From the NCBI GenBank assembly GCA_945909635.1, contig OX246691.1:68415-132414 (forward strand): 64,000 nucleotides of DNA, given 5' to 3'. The notes beneath the pieces are model-generated. The model was not told the DNA's origin. It saw only the letters and a program-made list of their open reading frames with translations, and made no database searches. Positions 48,932 through 58,523 of the stretch are shown in pieces (position 1 is the first letter of the stretch; every line of letters starts with the position of its first letter). This DNA is from Clostridioides difficile_A. GTDB lineage: Bacteria; Bacillota; Clostridia; Peptostreptococcales; Peptostreptococcaceae. A program made the translations under genes and the position numbers.

Positions 48932-50013
48932 AAGATAGGAGAAGGATAATTATAGATGCTTGTGAGTTAAAAAAATATATAATAGAAAATAAATTAATAA
49001 TAAAAATATTAGAAAATATAAATTGCTATAAAATTAAAGAAAGCAAAAATGAATTTAGATTTTCAACTCCATTTTGTGAAAACTCCACTGCAACAAGAAT
49101 TAAAAAAGATACATTATCAGTAAAGTGCTATTATTCTAATATAGAATTTAAAGGAGACATCTTTACTCTGATAATGAAGATAGAAAATATAAGTTTTTTC
49201 AATTCTATTAAGAGGATACATGAGATACTAAACATATCATTTAACAATGCAAAAAAAAGAGAAACTACTAAAGTAGATTTATTAAGAGTTTTTAAAAAAG
49301 TAAAAAAAAGAAATATTTGTAATGTTTCTGACATGGAAATATATGATGAAAATATTTGCAGCGAATATATAAAAATTCCTTATATTGGTTGGGTACAAGA
49401 GGGTATTCTTCCATCAACTCAAAATGAATTTGGCATAGGATATAGTATTAAAACAAATAGAGTAGTAATACCACATAAATACTGGTGTGGCAATGAAAAT
49501 GATTACTTGGGATTAATGGGAAGAACACTAAATAGTAATTTTGAAATATTAGAGATACCAAAATACTTTCCATTAAAAACTTTTCTTAAAAGTATGAACC
49601 TGTATGGGCTTAATGAAAATTATAAAGAAATACAAGATGCTGGATATGTAAATGTATTTGAGAGTGAAAAATCCACATTAAAAAGACATAGTAAATTAGA
49701 TAAAACAGGAGTGTCTTTATGCTGCCATGAGATATCAGAAGAACAAGCAAAGATACTTATAAGTTTAAATGTAGACATAGTAATACAAATGGATAAAGAT
49801 ATAGATATAAACTTTATAAGAGGATTATGTGAGATATTTTATGGGATTAGAAATGTTTATTATGTGTATGATAATTTTGGCCTATTAAACTCCAGAGAAA
49901 GCCCTGCTGATAAACATAATAAAATATATGATTTTTTATGGAATAGAAAAGTTAAATATGATGAGAAGGAACATAAAGAATATTTAAAATGGAAGGAGAA
50001 AAAATTTGAGTAG
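48907..50013 (+). CDS. DnaG-like primase with Toprim domain, up to 368 aa
   Basis: The open frame begins at ATG 48907, but that codon has no ribosome site. The AGGAG at 48938 points to in-frame ATT 48949 or ATA 48952 (then DACELKKYIIENKL). The N-terminal part is like the phage primase DNA-binding domain with degenerate zinc ligands. The Toprim core is visible: 'YVNVFESEKSTLKRHS' (catalytic E) and 'VIQMDKDIDINF' (DxD). Makes RNA primers together with the DnaB-like helicase upstream. Confidence 0.75.
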   Translation: MCCSCRLLKDRRRIIIDACELKKYIIENKLIIKILENINCYKIKESKNEFRFSTPFCENSTATRIKKDTLSVKCYYSNIEFKGDIFTLIMKIENISFFNSIKRIHEILNISFNNAKKRETTKVDLLRVFKKVKKRNICNVSDMEIYDENICSEYIKIPYIGWVQEGILPSTQNEFGIGYSIKTNRVVIPHKYWCGNENDYLGLMGRTLNSNFEILEIPKYFPLKTFLKSMNLYGLNENYKEIQDAGYVNVFESEKSTLKRHSKLDKTGVSLCCHEISEEQAKILISLNVDIVIQMDKDIDINFIRGLCEIFYGIRNVYYVYDNFGLLNSRESPADKHNKIYDFLWNRKVKYDEKEHKEYLKWKEKKFE

Positions 50014-51154
50014 AAAAAGTGAAAAATATTTAAATAAAATAAAAGAAAAATATAAGACAAATAGTATATATAGTTGGAGTAGATATAATTTATATAAGAC
50101 TGATTCATATTCATATTTATTAAAATATATTTTAAATAAAAAAGAAACAAGACAAAATATATATGGGGTCAGTGGAGGTTATTGTCATTCTATAATTGAA
50201 GATTTATATAATGAAAAAATAAAGTATGAAGATATGATAGTTAAATATGAAGAAAAATTATTTGAAATGAATTTAAGTGGATTAAAATATAATCGTAGTG
50301 ATGAAGAATTTAATACTAGAATTGCTAAGAAATACGAAGAAAATATAAAGTTATTTTTCAAGCAACATGACCAGATAACTTATAAATCAAAGCTAGAACA
50401 ATTTGTGATTATTGAAGTTGGAAAGTACATATTTCAAGGATATATAGATTTTATATATAAAGATGGGAATGGAATATATAATATTGTAGACTGGAAAACA
50501 TCTACAATATATACAGGTAAAAAGATAGAAAAAGAAAGAGGTCAATTAGTTTTATATGCTGAAAGTTTAATTCAAAAAGGTGTTCCTATAAACAAAATTA
50601 AAATTAAATGGAATTTTTTAAAATATTGTACAGTTACTCAAACTCTATTAACTATAGATAAAGAAACTAAACAACATAAATCTAAAAATAAAAACTGTTT
50701 AAGAACTGAGTGGGTAAAGGGAATAGAACCAACTTTAAGAAAATGGTTAAAGAAAATGAGTTTTGATGAATTAGAAGTAGAAGATATGATAAGTACTTCA
50801 ATAGAAAATAATAACTTAGATAATATGCCTGATAATGTTAAAAATAAATTTAAATTATTAGATTGTTATGTTGATATACCTTTAAGCCAAGAAGTAATAG
50901 ATGAATTAAAGCAAGATATAATATTTACATTAGATGAAATAAATAAGAAAACCGAAGAATATAAAGAAACTAAAGATGACAATTTATTTTGGTCAGAAAT
51001 AGATAAAAGTAATGAGTTTTATTTTTCAAATTTAATGGGATATTCTAAAAATGAACATATACCATATAAAGAATATTTAGATGATTTAAATATGTTTAAA
51101 AAAGATAAAGAGATAAAAGAAAATGACGATATGAACTGGTTAAATAATTTATAA
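50006..51154 (+). CDS. RecB/Cas4-like PD-(D/E)XK nuclease, 382 aa
   Basis: TTG start behind GGAAGGAG, overlapping the primase end. Motifs: GGYCHSIIEDL (about 58-68), 'VIIEVGKYIFQGYIDFIYKD' with Glu137 and Asp148, VDWKTST (Asp162, Lys164), GQLVLYAE (Gln180, Tyr184) of the RecB nuclease family. Likely exonuclease for recombination-dependent replication together with the Sak4-like ATPase. The tail is acidic and ends DDMNWLNNL, recalling the SSB tail. Confidence 0.78.
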   Translation: MSRKSEKYLNKIKEKYKTNSIYSWSRYNLYKTDSYSYLLKYILNKKETRQNIYGVSGGYCHSIIEDLYNEKIKYEDMIVKYEEKLFEMNLSGLKYNRSDEEFNTRIAKKYEENIKLFFKQHDQITYKSKLEQFVIIEVGKYIFQGYIDFIYKDGNGIYNIVDWKTSTIYTGKKIEKERGQLVLYAESLIQKGVPINKIKIKWNFLKYCTVTQTLLTIDKETKQHKSKNKNCLRTEWVKGIEPTLRKWLKKMSFDELEVEDMISTSIENNNLDNMPDNVKNKFKLLDCYVDIPLSQEVIDELKQDIIFTLDEINKKTEEYKETKDDNLFWSEIDKSNEFYFSNLMGYSKNEHIPYKEYLDDLNMFKKDKEIKENDDMNWLNNL

Positions 51155-51182
51155 AATAAATAAAATTTATATAGGAGAAAAT

Positions 51183-54100
51183 ATGAAAGAAATAACAAGC
51201 TTACCTTTGGATTTAAATTTATTTCTAAGTAAATTGACATTTCAAAATTACCATAAACATACGAGCTATTCAAATAGGTCTACTCCAGATTCAGGAGCAA
51301 CTAATAAAGACTATGCAAATAGAGCATTAGAGTTAAATCATACAATTGTAAGTAGTTGTGAACATGGTTTTCAGGGGAATTATTGGGAAGTATATAGTTT
51401 GGTTGAGGATATAAATAAACAATTAAAAAAAAAGAGAGAAAATCATGAAAAAGATGTCCCTAATGATTTGAAATTTATATTTGGAGCAGAGGCATATTGG
51501 GTTAAAAATAGATATGAAAAAGATAGAAAAAATAATCATATTTGTATATTTGCTAAAAATGAAAATGGAAGACAGTGGATAAATGAAATATTATCAGAAG
51601 CTAATGAAACAGGATATTATTATAAACCTCGAATTGATTTAGAATTATTATTTAAATTACCTCCTGAAGATGTATTTATTACGACAGCATGTATTGGATT
51701 TTGGGGATATGAGTTAAATGAGACTATAAATATAATAAAAGAGTTACATGAATATTTTAAAGATAACTTCATGTTAGAAGTTCAATATCATAATACTGTT
51801 TCACAAAAAAAATTGAATCAAAATATTAAAAATATAGCAAATAAATTTAATATAAAAATGATAATGGGATGTGATAGTCATTATATATATACTAATGGAA
51901 AAGAAGATAGAGATTACATATTAGAATATAAAGGAATTCATTATCCAGATGAAGATGGATGGTATATGGATTATCCTTCAACTGAGGAAGCATTTAATAG
52001 ATTTAAAAAACAAGAGGTATTAAGTGATTTACAAATATTAAATGTTATAAATAATACTAATGTGTTTTTAGAATTTGAAGATATTTATTTAAATAAAAAT
52101 ATTAAATTACCTTCTTTAGTTCCAGATAAAACACAAAAAGAAAAAAATAACATATATAAAAAAATAATAAAAAATAACTGGAATAAATATAAAAAAGAAA
52201 ATAATCTAAGTAAAGAAGAAATAGAGAAATATAAGAAAGGAATAAAACAAGAAGTAAAAACTGTTATAGATACAAAAATGGCAGATTATTTTATAATAGA
52301 TTATTATTTAGTAAAAGATGCAGTTGAAAACGGTGGAATAATAACTAAGAGCGGAAGAGGGTCTAGTGTAAGTTATTTTACAAACACATTACTTGGATTT
52401 TCTGATATAGATAGATTTATTGCACCAGTTCATTTATATCCTGAAAGATTTATGAGTACTACTAGAATATTAAAAACCCAGAGTTTACCTGATATAGACC
52501 TTAATTTAGGCAATCCTGAAATATTTGAAGAATCACAAAAAAAATTATTAGGAGAAGGACATAGTTATCCAATGATAGCATATGGAACTCTAAAAATTAA
52601 ATCTGCTTGGAAAATGTATACTGGAGCAAATGAGAATAAAATAGATTTTGATACAGCAAATGAAATATCAAAGCAATTAGAACAATATGAATTAGATTAT
52701 AATAATGTTGATGATGATGAAAAAGATACAGTCGATGTATATGAATATATAGATGAAAAATATCATCAACTATTTGATGAGAGTAAAAAATATAGGGGAA
52801 TTATAATGGATTCTAAAAAAGCTCCATGTGGATATTTAATATATAGTGGAAATATAAGAAGAGAAATAGGTTTAATAAAATGTAAATCGGAATCAACAAA
52901 AAAAGAATACATGGTTGCTTTAATTGATGGTAAAATGGCTGATAAATTTAAGTATCTAAAAAATGATTTATTAAAAGTAGATGTTTGTTTATTACATAGA
53001 TTAACAGCAGAAAGAATAGGTATTAAAGAAATGACAGTTAGGCAACTAATTCAAAAATGTAATAATGACCAGAAAGTATGGGATATATATAAAAAAGGAT
53101 ATACTTTAGGAGTCAATCAGTGTGAGAGAAAAGGAACTACATCTAAGCTCATGAAATATAAACCAACTAATGATGGGGAGTTAGCAAATTTTATAGCAGC
53201 AATAAGACCATCTTTCAAATCAATGTACAAAATTTTTAGTAATAGACAAAGATTTAGCTATGGAATAAAGGCATTTGATGACATAGTACAAACTGAAACA
53301 ATGAAAGATTCGTTCTTAATATACCAAGAACAATTAATGGCAGCTTTATCTTTTAGTGGCATACCTATGGATGAATGTTATGGATTAATAAAAGCTATTA
53401 GTAAAAAAGATAAAGAACTTATAAAATCTTATGAAGGGATATTTTTAAATGGATTTACAAAACGAATATTAGAAACAGAAAATATATCTGAGAAAGAAGC
53501 ATTAGAAAATAGTAAAAAAGTATGGGAGATAATAAATGATGCAGCTAAGTATGGGTTTAATGCATCTCATGCATACTGTATGGCATGTGATAGTCTTAGA
53601 GATGCCTATACCAAAGCATATTATCCTTATGAATTTTACGAGGTAAGATTAGAACATTATTCATTAAAAGGCAAAAAAGATAAAGTATCAGCATTTAAAT
53701 TAGAAATGGAAAAAGCTTTTGGAATTAAGGAAGGTCAATTTAAATTTGGGTTGGACAATAGAAAATTTACAGCTGATAAAGAAAATAAATGTATTCATCC
53801 CGCCCTAAACTCTATAAAAGGAATAGGAAGAAATGATGCAGAAGAACTATACAAACTCAGTAAAAATAAGAAGTATAATAACTTTTTAGAACTCTATGGA
53901 GATATTTTAAGTAAGACAAAAGTAAATCGTGGGAAAATACAGAAATTAATTATATTAGATTATTTTAATGAATTTGGGAAAACAAATAAACTAATACAAA
54001 TGACTAAAATATATGATAATCTTTATGATAGAAAGCAAATAAATAAAAATGAAAAGGAATTTAAAAAGCTTGGACTAAAAGAATCTTTAGTAAAAAAATA

Positions 54101-54533
54101 TGCAGGAAAAGAAACAAAAAAATTATATAAAGATTTAAATATAATAAAAATAGTTGAAGAAATGACTAAAGATATAGAAGATAAAGATATAAATATTAAA
54201 GAAAAAATATCAATGGAAATAGAATATTTAGGGTATCCAAATACTATTTTAAGTAATCTAAAAAGTGATTTATATTATGTGATTTTTATTAAAACATATA
54301 AAAACAAGAAGTCAATAACATATTATCCAGAATTATATAATATAAAAACTGGACAAAATAAAAAATGGAAATTAAAAGACTATATAACATTTAGTGAAGC
54401 ACCTTTTAAAGAAGGTGATTTGATAGAAATATATCACTATGATAAAGAAATAAAAAAACAAGAAATTGATAAAGGCAAATGGGTAGAAACAAATGAATTT
54501 AACTATGTTATTACTTCTTGGGAGGTGTTTTAG
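51183..54533 (+). CDS. C-family DNA polymerase (DnaE/Pol III alpha-like), 1116 aa
   Basis: AGGAG site. N-terminal PHP domain (YHKHTSYSNRS, 'VSSCEHGFQGNYWEVYSLV', 'FIFGAEAYWV'). Polymerase core: 'ITKSGRGSSVSYFTNTLLGF', 'SLPDIDLNLGNPEIF' (catalytic DxD), 'DSFLIYQEQLMAALSFSGI' and 'YGFNASHAYCMACDSL'. A helix-hairpin-helix segment (IKGIGRNDAEELYKL) follows. No exonuclease domain is inserted, so proofreading may rely on PHP. The presence of its own replicative polymerase makes this element largely independent of the host polymerase. Confidence 0.9.
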   Translation: MKEITSLPLDLNLFLSKLTFQNYHKHTSYSNRSTPDSGATNKDYANRALELNHTIVSSCEHGFQGNYWEVYSLVEDINKQLKKKRENHEKDVPNDLKFIFGAEAYWVKNRYEKDRKNNHICIFAKNENGRQWINEILSEANETGYYYKPRIDLELLFKLPPEDVFITTACIGFWGYELNETINIIKELHEYFKDNFMLEVQYHNTVSQKKLNQNIKNIANKFNIKMIMGCDSHYIYTNGKEDRDYILEYKGIHYPDEDGWYMDYPSTEEAFNRFKKQEVLSDLQILNVINNTNVFLEFEDIYLNKNIKLPSLVPDKTQKEKNNIYKKIIKNNWNKYKKENNLSKEEIEKYKKGIKQEVKTVIDTKMADYFIIDYYLVKDAVENGGIITKSGRGSSVSYFTNTLLGFSDIDRFIAPVHLYPERFMSTTRILKTQSLPDIDLNLGNPEIFEESQKKLLGEGHSYPMIAYGTLKIKSAWKMYTGANENKIDFDTANEISKQLEQYELDYNNVDDDEKDTVDVYEYIDEKYHQLFDESKKYRGIIMDSKKAPCGYLIYSGNIRREIGLIKCKSESTKKEYMVALIDGKMADKFKYLKNDLLKVDVCLLHRLTAERIGIKEMTVRQLIQKCNNDQKVWDIYKKGYTLGVNQCERKGTTSKLMKYKPTNDGELANFIAAIRPSFKSMYKIFSNRQRFSYGIKAFDDIVQTETMKDSFLIYQEQLMAALSFSGIPMDECYGLIKAISKKDKELIKSYEGIFLNGFTKRILETENISEKEALENSKKVWEIINDAAKYGFNASHAYCMACDSLRDAYTKAYYPYEFYEVRLEHYSLKGKKDKVSAFKLEMEKAFGIKEGQFKFGLDNRKFTADKENKCIHPALNSIKGIGRNDAEELYKLSKNKKYNNFLELYGDILSKTKVNRGKIQKLIILDYFNEFGKTNKLIQMTKIYDNLYDRKQINKNEKEFKKLGLKESLVKKYAGKETKKLYKDLNIIKIVEEMTKDIEDKDINIKEKISMEIEYLGYPNTILSNLKSDLYYVIFIKTYKNKKSITYYPELYNIKTGQNKKWKLKDYITFSEAPFKEGDLIEIYHYDKEIKKQEIDKGKWVETNEFNYVITSWEVF

Positions 54534-56800
54534 TGAGTGATAAATTAATTGAATTTAAATGTAAACTAATAAAACAAAGATTTAATTCAGATAGTTTTAA
54601 AATATATGTAGTAGATGTTGATTTAGAAAAATTCAAACTATCAACAAATAGAAATAATGAAGTTGTCTTGGTTGGGGATATACATAATCTATTACCAAAT
54701 GTAACATATACTGTTCAAGCTAGTACAGAAATAAATAAGACTTTTGGAATACAATACAAAGTGAAAAATATTAGGAGTGACAAGCCAAATGATATAAATA
54801 GTTCTAAAACTTTTTTATATGAAATAATTACAAGAAAGCAAGCAGATATACTATTAGAAGCTTATCCAGATATAATAGATAAAATTATTAGGAATGATTT
54901 AAAAGACATAGATTTAAATTTAACTAAAGGCATAAAGGAAATTACTTTTGAAAGAATCAAAGAAAAAGTTATAGAAAACTTTGTACTAATAGATTTAGTT
55001 AATCTATTTAAAGGATATATTTCAATTTCTACAATAAGGAAACTATATGATAAATATACTTCTATTGAAATAGTCAGAAAAAATTTGTCTGAGAATCCAT
55101 ATAAGTGTCTTTGTGGTATCTCAAAAATAGGATTCAAGACATCTGATACTATATTGTTACAATTAGAAAGTTTAAATAAAGATAACTCTAATGATGAAAT
55201 CATGACATTTAGAGAAGATTTAAAAACTTCTAAACAGAGAATGTTAGCTTGCATTGATTATATATTGGCTCAAAATGAATTAAGTGGGAATACAAAAATG
55301 GAGATACAAAAATTAAGAAATGAATCTTTTAAATTATCTCCTGAATGTATAAATAAATTTGTAGAGATAATAAAGGAAAATAACAATCTTATACATGTAG
55401 ACTATAAGACTAAATTTGTTTCTAGTAAAATAGCATATGAAACAGAACAATATATTTGTGATACTATATTTCAAGGTTTAGAAAATAATAAGTTTTGGAA
55501 CATAAATCCAGAAGTATATAGACACTTGGATGGAATTACTTTGACTGATGAACAAATGGAATCTTTAAGTAATGTATGCAATTATAATATAAGTATATTA
55601 ACTGCTCCTGCTGGAAGTGGTAAAAGTCAATCAATAAAGAACATTATAACGATGTTAGAAGAACATGGTAAGAGATTTTTATTGTGTACTCCTACGGGAA
55701 AGTCATCAGAAGTGTTAGCTGACTATTGTAAAAGAGAAGCAGGTACAATACATAGACAATTACGATATAATCCTAACAATAATCCTTCATGGGGATTCAA
55801 TGAAGAAAATAAACTTAAAACAGAAATTGTAATAGTAGATGAATTTTCTATGACAGATATTTACTTAATGAAAAACTTATTAGATGCAATAGATATAAAA
55901 AGAACAAAATTATTATTAGTATTTGATAGTTCCCAATTATCCTCAGTTGGTTGTGGTAATATTGCTCAAGATTTGTTATCTAGTGGATTAATTCCTACAG
56001 CTAAACTTAATAAAATATTTAGATATAATGAAGGAGGATTGATGCAGGCAGCTACAGAAATTAGAAATAGTGAACAGTTTTTGCCATCTGATTTTATTGG
56101 AAATAAAATATTTGGAATCAATAAAGATTTTGTATATATGGAAACCTATCAAATAAAAATAAAACAACAAGTATTAAAGATATATAAAAAATTACTTACT
56201 GATGGATATTCAATAAATGATATTTTGATTTTAACATGTCAAAATAAAGGTGATTATGGAACAAAAATGATTAATTCATGCATACAATATTATATACAAA
56301 AAGATAAGAATAATCATTTTTTAATGAGAGGTAAAGATAAATTTTTTAAAGGAGATAAAGTAATTCAAATAGTTAATAATTATAAAGCATTAAATATTGA
56401 TATGATGGAAGAGCATGTATATAATGGCAATACAGGAATAATAATAGATGTGGATTATAACGAATTAATTGTTGATTTTGGAGATAAAAAAATAATATAC
56501 AGTAAAGAAGAATTGAATCAATTAGAATTAGGCTATTGTATAACAATACATAAAATACAAGGGTCTCAAGGAAAACAAGTTATAGTACTCGCTCCGAAAT
56601 CACATAGTTTTATGTTAAATTCAAATTTATTATATGTAGCTGTCACTAGAGCAAAAGAAAGAGTTTATTTACTAGGGAATATAATTACTATAAATAGAGC
56701 TATTAAAAAGAAAGAAAATCTATGTAGAAATACATGGTTGCCAGATTTATTAAAAGAAGCCAAATATAAACTGAATAAAATTAAACATAGTGAGGTATAA
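54533..56800 (+). CDS. RecD2-like superfamily 1 helicase, 755 aa
   Basis: GTG start overlaps the polymerase stop by one base (TAGTG) behind GGGAGGTG. N-terminal region has helix-hairpin-helix-like segments. Helicase motifs: I 'ILTAPAGSGKSQSIKNII', Ia 'LLCTPTGKSSEVL', II 'IVIVDEFSMTDI', III 'LLLVFDSSQLSSVG', V 'YCITIHKIQGSQGKQVIVL' and VI 'LLYVAVTRAKERVYLLG'. It probably unwinds DNA 5'-3' in recombination or fork repair with the nuclease and polymerase. Confidence 0.88.
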   Translation: MSDKLIEFKCKLIKQRFNSDSFKIYVVDVDLEKFKLSTNRNNEVVLVGDIHNLLPNVTYTVQASTEINKTFGIQYKVKNIRSDKPNDINSSKTFLYEIITRKQADILLEAYPDIIDKIIRNDLKDIDLNLTKGIKEITFERIKEKVIENFVLIDLVNLFKGYISISTIRKLYDKYTSIEIVRKNLSENPYKCLCGISKIGFKTSDTILLQLESLNKDNSNDEIMTFREDLKTSKQRMLACIDYILAQNELSGNTKMEIQKLRNESFKLSPECINKFVEIIKENNNLIHVDYKTKFVSSKIAYETEQYICDTIFQGLENNKFWNINPEVYRHLDGITLTDEQMESLSNVCNYNISILTAPAGSGKSQSIKNIITMLEEHGKRFLLCTPTGKSSEVLADYCKREAGTIHRQLRYNPNNNPSWGFNEENKLKTEIVIVDEFSMTDIYLMKNLLDAIDIKRTKLLLVFDSSQLSSVGCGNIAQDLLSSGLIPTAKLNKIFRYNEGGLMQAATEIRNSEQFLPSDFIGNKIFGINKDFVYMETYQIKIKQQVLKIYKKLLTDGYSINDILILTCQNKGDYGTKMINSCIQYYIQKDKNNHFLMRGKDKFFKGDKVIQIVNNYKALNIDMMEEHVYNGNTGIIIDVDYNELIVDFGDKKIIYSKEELNQLELGYCITIHKIQGSQGKQVIVLAPKSHSFMLNSNLLYVAVTRAKERVYLLGNIITINRAIKKKENLCRNTWLPDLLKEAKYKLNKIKHSEV

Positions 56801-56802
56801 TC

Positions 56803-57090
56803 ATGGGGCTGAGAATAGATTTAAATAACTTAGATAATTGGACTAAAGAATATGCTAAATCATTTAAACCATGTTTTACCATTACATATTCAAAAAAATA
56901 TTTAAATAAGTTTGCAAATGATAGATTTCAGAATATCGTAGATGAACAGGAATTAAATTTTACAGATAAAGAATTTAAAAAATACAAAAAAATATTTACA
57001 GATATTTTTATAAGTACTATGATTGAATTAATTGAAGAAGAGGCAAAAGAAATAAAAAATAAAGAACAAAATAAGAAAAAAGGTAAATAA
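56803..57090 (+). CDS. Small charged hypothetical protein, 95 aa
   Basis: GAGGT site, 2 bases after the helicase stop. Helical with a lysine-rich tail (NKEQNKKKGK). End of the replication operon; unknown function. Confidence 0.66.
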   Translation: MGLRIDLNNLDNWTKEYAKSFKPCFTITYSKKYLNKFANDRFQNIVDEQELNFTDKEFKKYKKIFTDIFISTMIELIEEEAKEIKNKEQNKKKGK

Positions 57091-57146
57091 AATTATCATT
57101 TTAATAGAATTAATATATGTGTTTATAAGATTATTAACATAAATTA

Positions 57147-57207
57147 TAAACTAAATAAAAAATATATATATTTCAATATTTATATTTTCAAGGTTATAGT
57201 ATATAAT
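57147..57207 (+). promoter_or_regulatory. Weak promoter with one shared operator motif before gene 57243
   Basis: TAAACTAAATAAAAA at 57147-57161; TATAAT at 57202-57207 with only a poor -35 (TTTATA at 57179). One motif copy, upstream of the promoter. Confidence 0.45.
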
Positions 57208-57242
57208 AATAGTTAGAAGAATATAAATAAGAGGTGATATTA

Positions 57243-58388
57243 ATGGCTATAACATTTGATAATATATATAATCCTAACGAGCATAAACTTACTAAAAACT
57301 ATATATTTAAGAACGTTGAACATCTGTATAAAGATATGTGGACAATAAATATGTCTGCATATGAAATAGCGGAATTGTGGAATGAACAAAAAATAATTTA
57401 CTATCCTATCACTCAAAGAGGAGTAGTTCCTCAAAAACAATCAAACGGGACATTTAAATATAAAGCAGTTTTTAATAAAACAAGAGTTAAGGCTATACAG
57501 AAAAAGATATTGCAAGAAAAGTATTTCCCTGACCAACTGGCAATAAATATATTAGATGAAAAAGGAGAAAAGGGAAATATAATTTATGATAAAGATACAT
57601 ATGAGCTGATTATAATGTCTGGATTAATGTGTATGCAAGACGGACAACATAGAACTAAGGCTATGCATAACATATATCAGGATGCACTAGTAATAGGAGG
57701 AGAAGAAGGAAATAAAATGATAGATATTCTTAAAAATCTTAAGTTTCCTGTTCTTATAACTTGTCACAATATGAATACAGCAATGGAACATTTCTGGCAA
57801 TTAAATTTACATGAAGCAATATCTAAATCAAGAATCGAATCTTTTAATAAACAAGATGCTGTTAATAGAATTATGATAAAATTAAATGAAAAAGGTGCAT
57901 TGAAAAATAAAATAGATATGGTTAAAACATCTATTTCAAGAAATGATGAAATGAATATTGTAACTTTAAATACTCTTGTAACTGCATTTAAAAATTCCTT
58001 TAGTGACATTGAAAATAAAGAAATGGAAGATGAATATTTTAGATTTTTAAGAGAGTTCTTTGAAGAGTTAATAAAAATATATCCTGAAATGCTAACTTAT
58101 GAAGGAAGAAAAATGTCAAAAGAAGTATCATTAACTTGCGAAAATTTTATGTTCTATGCTTATTTGGCTCTTGCACATAATTTATACTTATGGAGACATT
58201 CGAACTGGAAAGAAAAAATGCAATGCATAAAATATATCGATTTAGACAAGGGTAGTCCTATATGGAGTAGAGTTATGAGACAAACAAACAATGGTTTAAG
58301 TATTATTAATAATAATGGGACAAGAAAAACAATAAAAGATATTTACTTAGAACAATTTGTTATTCAACAACAAAAAATAGACAATTAA
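57243..58388 (+). CDS. DGQHR-domain protein (DndB-like fold), 381 aa
   Basis: Start at ATG 57243 behind GAGGTG. Residues about 125-140 carry 'GLMCMQDGQHRTKAMHNI', the DGQHR signature of the DndB/ParB-like nuclease-fold family. The 'IIYYPITQRGVVPQ' segment before it is also typical. Related proteins regulate DNA phosphorothioation or act in phage-borne defence/antidefence and DNA metabolism. No dnd genes are visible. It lies between the replication operon and ribonucleotide reductase, so a role in DNA modification or replication control is plausible. Confidence 0.7.
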   Translation: MAITFDNIYNPNEHKLTKNYIFKNVEHLYKDMWTINMSAYEIAELWNEQKIIYYPITQRGVVPQKQSNGTFKYKAVFNKTRVKAIQKKILQEKYFPDQLAINILDEKGEKGNIIYDKDTYELIIMSGLMCMQDGQHRTKAMHNIYQDALVIGGEEGNKMIDILKNLKFPVLITCHNMNTAMEHFWQLNLHEAISKSRIESFNKQDAVNRIMIKLNEKGALKNKIDMVKTSISRNDEMNIVTLNTLVTAFKNSFSDIENKEMEDEYFRFLREFFEELIKIYPEMLTYEGRKMSKEVSLTCENFMFYAYLALAHNLYLWRHSNWKEKMQCIKYIDLDKGSPIWSRVMRQTNNGLSIINNNGTRKTIKDIYLEQFVIQQQKIDN

Positions 58389-58419
58389 TAAAAGATTAGA
58401 TTTATTCTAATCTTTTATT
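58387..58419 (+). terminator. Terminator after the DGQHR gene
   Basis: AATAAAAGATTAG (58387-58399) pairs perfectly with 58407-58419; 7-base loop; A-rich before and T-rich within the right arm. Confidence 0.78.
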
Positions 58420-58428
58420 AAAAATATA

Positions 58429-58505
58429 TTGCATTTTATTTAGTTGAATGTTATACTTATATTAAAGTTGATTTAATTAGAAAAATATCAACAACTAAAT
58501 AAAAT
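58429..58505 (+). promoter_or_regulatory. Promoter of the ribonucleotide reductase gene with two motif copies in opposite orientation
   Basis: TTGCAT (58429-58434), 17 bases, TATACT (58452-58457). The operator motif is present inverted inside the spacer (58433-58447, ATTTTATTTAGTTGA) and direct at 58491-58505 (ACAACTAAATAAAAT). Confidence 0.65.
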
Positions 58506-58523
58506 ATAATGAGAGGTGTATAT

